Shown here one piece after another: positions 17,106 through 25,421 of a stretch of 64,000 nucleotides of DNA. The position numbers and the translations under genes are program-made. This DNA is from CAZFJG01 sp964410915 (GTDB lineage: Bacteria; Synergistota; Synergistia; Synergistales; JAFGMB01): contig CAYPIU010000001.1 of NCBI GenBank assembly GCA_964410915.1, positions 162,372-226,371 on the forward strand. Reading direction: 5' to 3'. Each line of letters opens with the position of its first letter. The first letter of the stretch is position 1. The notes under the pieces are model-generated. The model had not been told where the DNA came from. It made no database searches and saw nothing but the letters and a program-made list of their open reading frames with translations.

Positions 17106-18746
17106 CTATATTTCTGAATGAACCTTTTTAAGGCGATCCAAAGCTATATCCGGTAGTCTGTTACGGCCTCCTCTTTCTTTTTTACATTTTTCAACGAAAT
17201 GGATTCTGTCTGCTATTCTTGATCTCATCTGTTCGTGATAGTAATCATCAGAAAAATCAGGAATGAATCCATCTATCTCCATTATTTCAATTCCATCAAG
17301 CCGGGCCCATGGTTTAAAATTGCTGCGATCCTCTATGATCATTTCGATAATTTCAAGAGTTTGTTCCTTTGTTATCTTTTTTCCCATAAAATCACCTGTA
17401 TTGAGTGTGTAACATGCCACGCCTGAATCTATAAGTGATTTGAATTTCTCAAAATCCATTCCCAATGGATATGTTCTGAAAGGATTAGCGTAAGGTTCAA
17501 TAACAAGAGCATCCGGATCAACTCCAGGTGCCAGCCTCTCCGCAGAAGTTCTTTTTGTAGCGAGGGTTGCTCCCATGACAGAAGCAAGCACGGAGTCTGT
17601 AAACTTAAGAACTGGAGGGATAGTTGGATCCTTCATCAGCCAGAAGATCGCATTTATTTCCTCATCTATACGGTCAACTCTTGTTGGAGACCATAGTTTT
17701 GATTTTATTGCACGTCCATTGCCATTACGGACATCTTCGGTTGTTAGATAGAGTTTCCCATCCTGGAGTTTTGTTACTCCATTGTTCTGGGCAGTGAGGA
17801 TAAATTTGTTGTCAGGGCATCCCAATGGATAGTCAGCGGTTTTATCAAAATATGACGGTTCCAGGGCTATTGCGAATTTATCCTCACTGTTAATAATAAA
17901 AGCATCATCATGAAGCACTGTTATGTTATATTTACCATCATGATCTGAATGTGTTATAGTTGATTTTCCGGATCCTGACAGACCAAATACAGCAGCAACA
18001 AAATTATTGCTGTTTTCAAGATTATAGCGTTTCAGACCTCCATGGCAGGCTACAAAACCATTTCTGACAGCAGTTCCCCATGCCAGTGTCAATGTTCCTT
18101 TTTTAAACTCGCCAAAGTATTTCATGCCAAGAATTGATGCGCAGTTATTTTCAGGATCAAAGAATGTTAAACCCAATGGATGGTCGGGATGTTCCCATTC
18201 CGGATCTCCAAATATATAAATATCAGCTTCTGGAAATATTTTTGAATTATTATACATTTCAGTGTAAATGTTGTTCAGATATTGAAAATTAAGAAGCCAG
18301 TTATATAAAAGGTTCTCGTGACCTTCTGGAATAAGAAGATGAGCTTTTACCATAAAATCTTTTTCCAGCCCAATTATTGCTTCAGAATGGTATAATTTGC
18401 GGTCTCTAACGTTGTATATTGCTTCTCGTAATTTGGCTGCGTATTCATTTTCATCAACATCAGGTTCACCAAGGATCTTTCTTGCGGCTGCGCATCTTCC
18501 AACTACTCCACCATCATTAAAAAGAAGGACATTTGAGTTAATCGGAAGTCCCTGTCCCATAGGCTGATATATTGGCATACCTGTTAGTTCAACTGTCCCA
18601 GAGCTATGCCTCGCAAGTTCATAAGCTTCAATAAGAGTCATTACTGACTGAACATTGTTACCATAGCGTGCAGTTTCCAATGTAGTATGAATTCGCGATT
18701 TAAGGATTTCCTGACTTTCAGAGCAGAGATACTCATGGGTTGTCAT
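17106..18746 (-). CDS. pckA: phosphoenolpyruvate carboxykinase (ATP), divergent branch
   Basis: 546 residues. Interconverts oxaloacetate plus ATP with phosphoenolpyruvate plus CO2 plus ADP. The P-loop (kinase-1a) is GLSGSGKST; upstream MKYFGEFKKGTLTL carries the Lys-Lys pair that binds metal and substrate, with a His shortly after in ACHGGLKRY. The kinase-2 motif reads LHDDAF rather than the usual I-G-D-D-E-H, keeping the metal-binding Asp. An SPTRVDRID segment provides the conserved Arg region. These differences place it in a divergent subgroup. It is preceded by GGAGGG and by an 18-bp hairpin, and appears to be transcribed separately from rsfS. Confidence 0.88.
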   Translation of the reverse strand: MTTHEYLCSESQEILKSRIHTTLETARYGNNVQSVMTLIEAYELARHSSGTVELTGMPIYQPMGQGLPINSNVLLFNDGGVVGRCAAARKILGEPDVDENEYAAKLREAIYNVRDRKLYHSEAIIGLEKDFMVKAHLLIPEGHENLLYNWLLNFQYLNNIYTEMYNNSKIFPEADIYIFGDPEWEHPDHPLGLTFFDPENNCASILGMKYFGEFKKGTLTLAWGTAVRNGFVACHGGLKRYNLENSNNFVAAVFGLSGSGKSTITHSDHDGKYNITVLHDDAFIINSEDKFAIALEPSYFDKTADYPLGCPDNKFILTAQNNGVTKLQDGKLYLTTEDVRNGNGRAIKSKLWSPTRVDRIDEEINAIFWLMKDPTIPPVLKFTDSVLASVMGATLATKRTSAERLAPGVDPDALVIEPYANPFRTYPLGMDFEKFKSLIDSGVACYTLNTGDFMGKKITKEQTLEIIEMIIEDRSNFKPWARLDGIEIMEIDGFIPDFSDDYYHEQMRSRIADRIHFVEKCKKERGGRNRLPDIALDRLKKVHSEI

Positions 18747-18807
18747 TTTCTAATACCCTCCTTTGGGGGTTTAGATCAACAAATATGATCCTGTATGTGA
18801 CCTCAGA

Positions 18808-18858
18808 AGACCCATAAGGCCAACCATATATATTTATCAGGGTTGGCCTTATGGGTCT
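18808..18858 (-). repeat. perfect 18-bp inverted repeat upstream of pckA
   Basis: Arms of 18 bases (18808-18825 and 18841-18858), built around CCCATAAGGCCAACC and its complement, with a 15-base AT-rich loop. It stands about 60 bases before the pckA start and 49 bases after the rsfS stop. Neither strand shows a clear U-tract after the stem, so it may be a rsfS-operon terminator of unusual form, a leader hairpin of pckA, or an operator. Confidence 0.7.
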
Positions 18859-18906
18859 AAAAGGTTATTTACCTCTACGTAAAGACATTTGAAGTAATTA
18901 AACTTT

Positions 18907-19254
18907 TTACATTTCATATTCATAACGTTGCGTTGGTGTATCTCCCCATATTTTTTCAAGGTTATAAAAAGTACGTGACTTTTTGCTGAAGATATGGACT
19001 ACTATATTTCCCCCATCAATAAGACACCATTGAGTACTATTCTGACCTTCAACCAGATAATCATGATCATAATTATCCATAGTATCTTCTATGGCATTTC
19101 GAAGGGTTTTCATGTGTACATCTGAATTTGCTGTAACAATTACAAAAGTATCAGCAATAGATGATGTATCAGAAAGATCCATAATAAGTATTTCTTCTCC
19201 GCGCTTATCTGCAAGAGCTGAGGCTATCTGCTGCTGTTCATTTTGTTCGTTCAT
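18907..19254 (-). CDS. rsfS: ribosomal silencing factor RsfS
   Basis: 115 residues, the Iojap/RsfS family. It binds ribosomal protein L14 and blocks subunit joining when nutrients are short. Family features: ALADKRGEEILIMDLSD, IADTFVIVTANSDVHMK, and near the end NSTQWCLIDGGNIVVHIF followed by FYNLEKIW. GGAGGGA is about a dozen bases upstream. Co-directional behind nadD and the LCP gene, the common order obgE, nadD, LCP, rsfS. Confidence 0.95.
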   Translation of the reverse strand: MNEQNEQQQIASALADKRGEEILIMDLSDTSSIADTFVIVTANSDVHMKTLRNAIEDTMDNYDHDYLVEGQNSTQWCLIDGGNIVVHIFSKKSRTFYNLEKIWGDTPTQRYEYEM

Positions 19255-19283
19255 AATAATCGGGCTATCCCTCCATATATTGG

Positions 19284-20573
19284 TTACATATCATTATTTA
19301 ACTTTTCCAGTTTTTCTAGAATATCATAAAAGTTATGTCCAACAATTATTGTAGCATAAGGTGCTGTTTCTTCGCGTTTTACAAGTTTTTCAGGAATGTC
19401 ACATATCTCAGCCAAAGCTTTTGCCGTAACTTGAGATCCTTTATTGGCTTCTTCCAGGTTATCAGGGAAACGGATGCTGGAATATCTATAGTCAAAATGT
19501 TTTGCATTTCCGATAAAGGCTACATCTACCCCAAGCCTTTGAAGCTGATCTGCTACCTTTTTGCCTAAACCCGGTGTCCCGTCACCGTTTAAAACTGCTA
19601 CGGGTGTTTTTATAGAATCAAGAAACTTAAGTTCCGCACTTTTTTCATTAACGTCAACATCAGTCGAAGAACTGTCAGGCAGCCCCCTGTCTTTTAAAGT
19701 CTGCGGTAATGCACTTAGGAATGTAGATGCTTTTGAAAGATCCCCTATCCAGTAACTTATATTAGAAATATATGCAGCTTTTCCAGGTAAAGTGAAATAA
19801 GCCATATTTGTGCGCGGAATATCCTTTAGATAAGATGCTAGCTGAATTGCCTGGCCTGGAGAAAGATTACTTTCTACGAGGTTAAGCAATTCCTTCGTCA
19901 ACTTAGGTATTCTTCCAACAATTTCAGGGTCCCTGGTTTTGTTGATCAGGGCCTTCAAGAATTTCTGCTGACGTTTTACCCGCCCAATATCCCCTAAAGC
20001 ATCATTTCTGAATCGGACATATCCAAGAGCGTCCTGCCCATCAAGATGCTGCTGCCCTTTCTGGATATTTATATGCAGGTTGCCGGCGCTGTCATTATAG
20101 TAAAGACTTTTTTCCACATTGATATCTACGCCGCCAAGTAGATCAACGATTTCCGGAAAACTGTTGTAGTTTACAACAGCATAATAGTTTATGGGCATGC
20201 CAAGGTAATTTACAAGGGTTCTTTGAAGTAACTTTTCTTTGCCATATGCATAAGCATGATTTATCTTCTGCCAGCCATGCCCTGGTATCTGTACCCTTGT
20301 ATCCCTTGGGATCGACATGAATCTTATGATCTTTCTGTCAATATCTATGGTAGCAAAGGCAATTGTATCTGATCTATGTACTCCTTCGACATCATCGATA
20401 CCAACAATCATTAAATTTATGCTTCCTGAAGTTTCATCATATTCGATGTTTTCTTTAATATTACTTGCCTCAGGTTTTATGAAGTCCTGGATCTTGACAG
20501 CTGACCCGGCACCGGCAGATAAGAGCGCCACGAGAAGTATGGCTATTATCTTGCTGATCTTCATATATCTCAC
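19284..20573 (-). CDS. LytR-CpsA-Psr (LCP) family wall-polymer ligase
   Basis: 429 residues. N-terminal signal anchor (about residues 4-25), then an LCP catalytic domain: NLMIVGIDDVEGVHRSDTI, MSIPRDTRVQIPGHGWQKIN with the conserved Arg residues and Asp, LLGGVDINVE, and YVRFRNDALGDIGRVKRQQ. The C-terminal ~110 residues, starting near VAVLNGDGTPGLGKKVA, are a LytR_C domain. LCP enzymes attach undecaprenyl-linked glycopolymers to peptidoglycan outside the membrane, fitting with wecA/wecB elsewhere in the window. GTG 20573 overlaps the nadD stop (GTGA); ATG 20564 behind GGTGAG is the alternative start. Confidence 0.93.
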   Translation of the reverse strand: MRYMKISKIIAILLVALLSAGAGSAVKIQDFIKPEASNIKENIEYDETSGSINLMIVGIDDVEGVHRSDTIAFATIDIDRKIIRFMSIPRDTRVQIPGHGWQKINHAYAYGKEKLLQRTLVNYLGMPINYYAVVNYNSFPEIVDLLGGVDINVEKSLYYNDSAGNLHINIQKGQQHLDGQDALGYVRFRNDALGDIGRVKRQQKFLKALINKTRDPEIVGRIPKLTKELLNLVESNLSPGQAIQLASYLKDIPRTNMAYFTLPGKAAYISNISYWIGDLSKASTFLSALPQTLKDRGLPDSSSTDVDVNEKSAELKFLDSIKTPVAVLNGDGTPGLGKKVADQLQRLGVDVAFIGNAKHFDYRYSSIRFPDNLEEANKGSQVTAKALAEICDIPEKLVKREETAPYATIIVGHNFYDILEKLEKLNNDM

Positions 20574-21196
20574 CGACCTATCTTTTTATATATACTTTTT
20601 TTGTAAATATACTGTTCGACCAGTGAAGGAACAAGATACTTGATGTTGCGTCCTTCCGAAACCCTTGAGCGTATCTCGGTACTGGAAATTGAAAGTAAAG
20701 GGATTTCAAGTGGTATTATAGTACTTCTAACCTTTAAGGGCAGATCATCAAGTTTATGAGATTTATATCCTGGTCTACTGACTGCAACTATATTACATAA
20801 TTCAAGAATTGCATTGTATTCTTTCCACTTGGGCATATCAAAAAAAGCATCAAGTCCTGTAATGAAATAAAAATCCACATTTCCCGGAGTAAACCAGTGG
20901 CGCATTTCACGAAGAGTGTCCACCGTATGGCTTGGTTCTTTTCTGTCGATTTCAACTCGGGAAATTCTGAAGTCGGGATTATCCAGAGTTGTTAAGAGTA
21001 CCATAGTATATCTATCCTCAGCTGAAGTAACATTTCTGATACGCTTATGATAAGGGTCGCCTGTAGGGACAAAAATAACTTGTTCGAGGCTGAGTTCAAA
21101 GCATGCTTCCTCAGCAGCAAGCAGATGACCATAATGTATCGGATCAAACGTACCACCCATTATCCCAATCTTTCGCTTTTCTGCATTTAAAGGCAT
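20570..21196 (-). CDS. nadD: nicotinate-nucleotide adenylyltransferase
   Basis: Adenylylates nicotinate mononucleotide in NAD synthesis. The nucleotidyltransferase motif is GIMGGTFDPIHYGHLLAAEE (H-x-G-H as HYGH), and ISSTEIRSRV near the C-terminus is the second signature. About 208 residues from ATG 21196, which sits ten bases after AGGAG; a GTG four codons earlier overlaps that SD. nadE and nadK are also in the window, so three NAD(P) genes lie within 27 kb. Confidence 0.95.
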   Translation of the reverse strand: MPLNAEKRKIGIMGGTFDPIHYGHLLAAEEACFELSLEQVIFVPTGDPYHKRIRNVTSAEDRYTMVLLTTLDNPDFRISRVEIDRKEPSHTVDTLREMRHWFTPGNVDFYFITGLDAFFDMPKWKEYNAILELCNIVAVSRPGYKSHKLDDLPLKVRSTIIPLEIPLLSISSTEIRSRVSEGRNIKYLVPSLVEQYIYKKSIYKKIGR

Positions 21197-21240
21197 AATC
21201 GTTATCACTCCTGTTAGGAAGACCTTACAATTTAAAAAGT

Positions 21241-22548
21241 TTATCTGGATGCTTCTTCAGGCATATATTCAAAAACAGTTTCACCTATGTATATATTATC
21301 GCCCGCTACAGCACCTTTTTCTTCCAGAAGTTCTTCGACCTTAAAGCGTTTCAAGAGTCTGGAAAAACGGGGAAGAGCATCATCATGGTTAAAATCTATT
21401 TTTCTGACAGCCTTTTCAAGATTGGAATGAATTACCCTGAAACCAGTGCTATCTCCAAGTCTGATGATCTTGACCTTTTCAAGCGATCTGCTACTTGGGG
21501 ACAGAGATTCATCCTTGATCGAATAAAGCCTTGTTTTCCCTTTAGGTCGGGGGTTTAGCCTGACAGTATCAACTATAACCCTGATCAATTCATTTATCCC
21601 GTCTCCGTTGACTGCACTGGTAGTGAAAAAAGGAATCTTTCGTTCATTCATAAATGAACGAATCTGTTCCAATATCTGGTTATTGTATATCAGGTCAGTT
21701 TTGTTTCCAACAACGATGTATGGTTTTTCAAGGAAATCTTTGTTATAGTTTTCAAACTCTTTACGAATGAGTTCCCATCTATCTTTTACAGTCTCAAAGG
21801 GGCCTGCTGTAAGGTCCAGAACATGAAGAAGAACCCTGGTCCGTTCAATATGCCGGAGAAAATATATTCCAAGTCCTTTATTATCTGAAGCGCCCTCTAT
21901 AAGCCCGGGAACATCCGCTACAACTATACGTTGATCATCCACTGCCAGTATACCGAGATTAGGGGAAAGCGTAGTAAAAGGATAACCTGCGATTTTAGGA
22001 TGAGCGTTAGAAATAGCGCTCAAAAGGCTCGACTTCCCAGCGTTTGGGTATCCGACAAGTCCAACATCAGCTATGAGCTTCAGTTCGAGAATTAATTCCC
22101 TTTCTTCTCCATCTTCACCTTTTTCTGCAAAACGAGGTGCTCTACGTACAGAATTGGCAAAATAGGCATTTCCTCGCCCCGATTTACCACCTTTTGCTAC
22201 AACTACTCTATCTGAGGGTTCTACCAGATCTGCAATTGGTTCATTGGTTTGGGCATCGTAAATGATTGTTCCACAGGGGACATGAATGACCATTTCTTCC
22301 CCTTTGGATCCAATCTGGTTTTTCCCTCTGCCATGTTCTCCATTCTCGGATTTGAACTGTTTGTTATATTCAAAATCTGCAAGAGTATGAATACCAGGAC
22401 TGGCTTCGATAAAAATATCTCCGCCGTTTCCGCCATCGGCACCATCCGGACCTCCCCTGGGGACAAACTTCTCCCTTCGGAAACTCAGACAGCCATTTCC
22501 GCCTTTCCCTGCTTTAACCCTTATTCTTACAAGGTCTGTAAATTTCAT
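21241..22548 (-). CDS. obgE: Obg family GTPase
   Basis: 435 residues with the three Obg parts: glycine-rich N-terminal Obg fold (KAGKGGNGCLSFRREKFVP, GGPDGADGGNGG), the GTPase domain (G1 GYPNAGKSSLL, G3 DVPGLIEGAS, G4 NKTDL), and a C-terminal OCT domain from about residue 355. Acts in late 50S assembly and stress response. GGTGGAG precedes the ATG. It follows rplU-prp-rpmA, but a terminator-like hairpin separates it from rpmA, so its level may be set by read-through. Confidence 0.97.
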   Translation of the reverse strand: MKFTDLVRIRVKAGKGGNGCLSFRREKFVPRGGPDGADGGNGGDIFIEASPGIHTLADFEYNKQFKSENGEHGRGKNQIGSKGEEMVIHVPCGTIIYDAQTNEPIADLVEPSDRVVVAKGGKSGRGNAYFANSVRRAPRFAEKGEDGEERELILELKLIADVGLVGYPNAGKSSLLSAISNAHPKIAGYPFTTLSPNLGILAVDDQRIVVADVPGLIEGASDNKGLGIYFLRHIERTRVLLHVLDLTAGPFETVKDRWELIRKEFENYNKDFLEKPYIVVGNKTDLIYNNQILEQIRSFMNERKIPFFTTSAVNGDGINELIRVIVDTVRLNPRPKGKTRLYSIKDESLSPSSRSLEKVKIIRLGDSTGFRVIHSNLEKAVRKIDFNHDDALPRFSRLLKRFKVEELLEEKGAVAGDNIYIGETVFEYMPEEASR

Positions 22549-22578
22549 AGTTTCTCCACCATACCTTTTTTCTTTAGT

Positions 22579-22619
22579 AACAAATAAAACATGGGCCTAG
22601 TTTATGAACTTAGGCCCAT
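22579..22619 (-). terminator. intrinsic terminator/attenuator between rpmA and obgE
   Basis: Read on the minus strand: ATGGGCCTAAGTT, a CATA loop, AACTAGGCCCAT (12 pairs with one bulged A), then GTTTTATTTGTT. It lies 36 bases after the rpmA stop and 43 bases before the obgE start. Confidence 0.75.
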
Positions 22620-22654
22620 TGTACAGGTTAAAAAGAAATAATTAAAATTGATAG

Positions 22655-22945
22655 TTAGTTATCACTCTGCAATTCTATTGATACATATTTTCTTTGACCT
22701 TTACTTTCATACTTTACCAAACCGGAAGACAGTGCAAAAAGAGTATCATCTTTACCTTTACCTACATTAAGTCCTGGATGTACCCTTGTGCCCCTCTGTC
22801 TGACAAGAATATTTCCTGCCTTTACATATTGACCAGCATATCTTTTTACTCCAAGACGTTTACTTTCACTGTCTCTTCCATTTTCACTACTACCCTGTCC
22901 CTTTTTATGGGCGAAAAGCTGTAAATCAAAAAAACGAATGATCAT
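22655..22945 (-). CDS. rpmA: ribosomal protein L27 with cleavable N-terminal extension
   Basis: 96 residues. Core L27 motifs HKKGQGSSENGRDSESKRLG, RQRGTRVHPG and GKDDTLFAL. The first 11 residues, MIIRFFDLQLF, form the extension known from Firmicutes and some other phyla that must be removed by the protease Prp before L27 can work at the peptidyl transferase centre; the expected cut is between Phe11 and Ala12. The prp gene overlaps the rpmA start by four bases (ATGA), so substrate and protease are translated together. Confidence 0.97.
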   Translation of the reverse strand: MIIRFFDLQLFAHKKGQGSSENGRDSESKRLGVKRYAGQYVKAGNILVRQRGTRVHPGLNVGKGKDDTLFALSSGLVKYESKGQRKYVSIELQSDN

Positions 22946-23286
22946 TTAACATACACCTCCATGAGCTTTACATTTTGGGGATATCCCACTGCTATTCTCG
23001 ACAGACTGATCCTGAAAGTTTCAAAAAGGATATTCACCTTTTGGTTCACAGGATCAGGATTATTTACTACAACAACTGGCATGATGTTTTTTGCAGTTGT
23101 TTCAGGATATTGCATAAAACCTGAATATCCAAGAACTTCTTCTATGCCTATTATAAGTGATTGAACCAAAGTCGAAACTGAAGAACAAACGATGTCATTA
23201 CCTTTTTCAGCAAATTCAGCATGTCCTTCTATGCTTACCGAAATTACCAGATCTTTTTCATTGTATTCAATACAAACCTGGATCAT
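22942..23286 (-). CDS. prp: ribosomal-processing cysteine protease Prp
   Basis: 114 residues. The family signature is GHAEFAEKGNDIVCSSVSTL, providing catalytic His22 and Cys34. Prp removes the N-terminal extension of L27. It is placed between rplU and rpmA, the position found across Firmicutes. The start is 15 bases behind the rplU stop. Confidence 0.95.
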   Translation of the reverse strand: MIQVCIEYNEKDLVISVSIEGHAEFAEKGNDIVCSSVSTLVQSLIIGIEEVLGYSGFMQYPETTAKNIMPVVVVNNPDPVNQKVNILFETFRISLSRIAVGYPQNVKLMEVYVK

Positions 23287-23301
23287 AATATATTTATGGT
23301 T

Positions 23302-23613
23302 TTAATATTTTACAGTTTCTATCTTTATCTGAGTGTAATGTTGACGGTGACCTCTAAGTCTTCTGTAATTCTTTTTACTTTTATATTTGAAAACCTTTAC
23401 TTTCTTGGCTTTTCCGTGTTCCAGAATATTTGCTTCAACATAAGCACCATCTACAAAAGGTGTTCCTGACTGCACCCCTGAATCATCTGTAACCATAAGG
23501 ACCTTATCGAGTTTTACAACATCTCCCGGTTCACCGTCGAGGAGTTCAACATTAATAATATCACCCGGTTGAACTCTGAACTGCTTCCCGCCTGTTTCTA
23601 CAACTGCGTACAT
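23302..23613 (-). CDS. rplU: ribosomal protein L21
   Basis: 103 residues, full length. Begins YAVVETGGKQFRVQPGD and ends with the basic 23S rRNA-binding segment KSKKNYRRLRGHRQHYTQIKI. First gene of the rplU-prp-rpmA group, with an AGGAGGATAC SD and a good promoter about 90 bases upstream. Confidence 0.98.
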   Translation of the reverse strand: MYAVVETGGKQFRVQPGDIINVELLDGEPGDVVKLDKVLMVTDDSGVQSGTPFVDGAYVEANILEHGKAKKVKVFKYKSKKNYRRLRGHRQHYTQIKIETVKY

Positions 23614-23698
23614 TTTGTATCCTCCTCCCGCTGGATCTTTTCAGGTAGCATTAGCCTTTTTGTTAACCTGGTCCAAGCGTATTTGTTTCAGGATATGG

Positions 23699-23727
23699 AT
23701 TGTAATCATTGACCCCTGAATAGTCAA
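23699..23727 (-). promoter_or_regulatory. sigma70-type promoter of rplU-prp-rpmA
   Basis: On the minus strand TTGACT (23727-23722), 17 bases, TACAAT (23704-23699). Match 5/6 at each hexamer with ideal spacing. The predicted leader of about 75-80 bases can form a stem CAGGT/ACCTG (23642-23670), a possible site for L21 autoregulation, though I recognise no known leader family. Confidence 0.7.
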
Positions 23728-23741
23728 CCTGAAGAATTATA

Positions 23742-25415
23742 TCAGTTTTTGCCTGCAGTTGAAAGACTATTTACAGAAAGAAGCCTTCTTGCATGTTGCT
23801 GTGCTTCTTCAAGTGAATAATCACCTGATAACATCCTTGCAAGTTCGGGTACTCTCTCTTCTGGTTCAAGATCAAAAACATCGGTTTTGTCTATATTTCG
23901 TCTTACAACATAATGCTGGTCTGCGAGGGCAGCTATTGAAGCCTCGTGTGTAATAAGAATTACCTGACATTTAGAAGAAAGCTCTTTCAGCTTTTGACCT
24001 GCAAGTATAGCTGCTCTACCACCAAGTCCAGCTTCTACTTCATCGAAAACGAGGGTTTCGGGGAATTGCCCTTCTGGAAGGGATAACTGTATTGAAAGTA
24101 ACAAACGACTGAGTTCACCTCCGGAAGCAACTTTGGTAACTGCTCCGGAAAATCCGTCAGTAGTTCTCAGGACAAACTCTATGTCATCGGCTCCTGTTTC
24201 GCGAAGTTTCCCCAGCTCTTTCATCCTTATTTCGAAAGACATCCCCAGCATGGCAAGATCTTTCATTTGCCAGTTAACCCTGGTTTCAAGTTCCGCAGCG
24301 GCAAGTTTTCTAAGAGTCCGTAATTTCATTGCTTCTTCGCTAGCCTGTCTTCGATATTCTCTGCTCTTTTCCTCCACCCTGGTAAGGAGGTCATGACTAT
24401 TCGTTATCCATTTCAGGGCAGATGAAGCTTCTTTATAATAAGCGAAAAGTTCTTCCTGGTTCTGGGCATTAGCAAGTCTTTTAGCTTTCCTGAGTAACCC
24501 GGCCTTTTGTTCTGTTATTTCAAGGGAATCCTCCATTTCCTTGAGGGAAATCGGAGACATATTTGATTCTACAAGTTTCATTAATTCAAATATTTTGTCG
24601 ATCGTAAGTTCTATAAGATCTCTGGTTTGCTTTTTCTGATGTTCCGGAACCAGTTCAGCAAGATAAGGGAGATACTCTTCAAACTGATCAACGAGTCCTG
24701 GTTGAGCCTCAGTTCCCTTAAAAGTCAAAAGTGCCTGTGTGTGTTTTTTCTTTTGTTTTATTTTGAACTGAAGTTCTTCAATTTCTTTTTGCCAGGTAAT
24801 CTCCGAATCTTTATCAAGATCTATCTTTTTCAATATATCTATAATGGTTTCCGCGTTTTGAAAACGTGTTGAAAGATCTTTCTGTTTAATACGGATTTGT
24901 CTGGCTTCTTTTTCAGAATCATATGCTTTTCGAAAAAAAGCTTTAACATTACAGACAGAGCGGATAAGTTCTTCCCCTCCGCAACTGTCGACCAGATTCA
25001 TCTGTCTTGAGGGGTCCAGCAGGTCAAGCTGGGCAAACTGACTTTGTATATGTACCTGATCTGACATAAACCGTGATAAAGATGTAAGTGAAAACAATTT
25101 TTCCTGAAGGTAGCACTTGCTTCGACCATTTCTAAAGATTTCACGATTTACAATCATCTGCCCATTCTCAGGCTTAACTCCGTCAGGAATGAAACAATAA
25201 CTTTTTGAATGGATCACAGCTGTGAGAGATGCGTTTTCTTCTCCATATCTTATAAAACTTGTTTGAGCTCTTTTCCCGGCAAGAAGTTCAATTGCCCTTA
25301 CGATACTGCTTTTACCGGCCCCGCTTTCTCCGGTAATAACAATAAAGTTCCCCTTCGGGTTTATCTTTGAAGAAAAGATACCACCAATATTATTTATAAA
25401 AAGTTCCTCAAGCAA
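23742..25415 (-). CDS. recN: DNA repair protein RecN
   Basis: 557-residue SMC-like ATPase used in double-strand break repair. Walker A GESGAGKSSIVRAIELL is at the N-terminus; two coiled-coil stretches occupy the middle (about residues 150-350); the C-terminal half has the ABC signature ASGGELSRLLLSIQL, Walker B LVFDEVEAGLGG and QVILITHEASIAALAD. TTG start with GGAGTGA upstream. It lies six bases behind nadK; the recN-nadK-tlyA-dxs-ispA-xseB string resembles the Bacillus/Clostridium yqi cluster. Confidence 0.96.
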   Translation of the reverse strand: MLEELFINNIGGIFSSKINPKGNFIVITGESGAGKSSIVRAIELLAGKRAQTSFIRYGEENASLTAVIHSKSYCFIPDGVKPENGQMIVNREIFRNGRSKCYLQEKLFSLTSLSRFMSDQVHIQSQFAQLDLLDPSRQMNLVDSCGGEELIRSVCNVKAFFRKAYDSEKEARQIRIKQKDLSTRFQNAETIIDILKKIDLDKDSEITWQKEIEELQFKIKQKKKHTQALLTFKGTEAQPGLVDQFEEYLPYLAELVPEHQKKQTRDLIELTIDKIFELMKLVESNMSPISLKEMEDSLEITEQKAGLLRKAKRLANAQNQEELFAYYKEASSALKWITNSHDLLTRVEEKSREYRRQASEEAMKLRTLRKLAAAELETRVNWQMKDLAMLGMSFEIRMKELGKLRETGADDIEFVLRTTDGFSGAVTKVASGGELSRLLLSIQLSLPEGQFPETLVFDEVEAGLGGRAAILAGQKLKELSSKCQVILITHEASIAALADQHYVVRRNIDKTDVFDLEPEERVPELARMLSGDYSLEEAQQHARRLLSVNSLSTAGKN

Positions 25416-25421
25416 GGAAAA

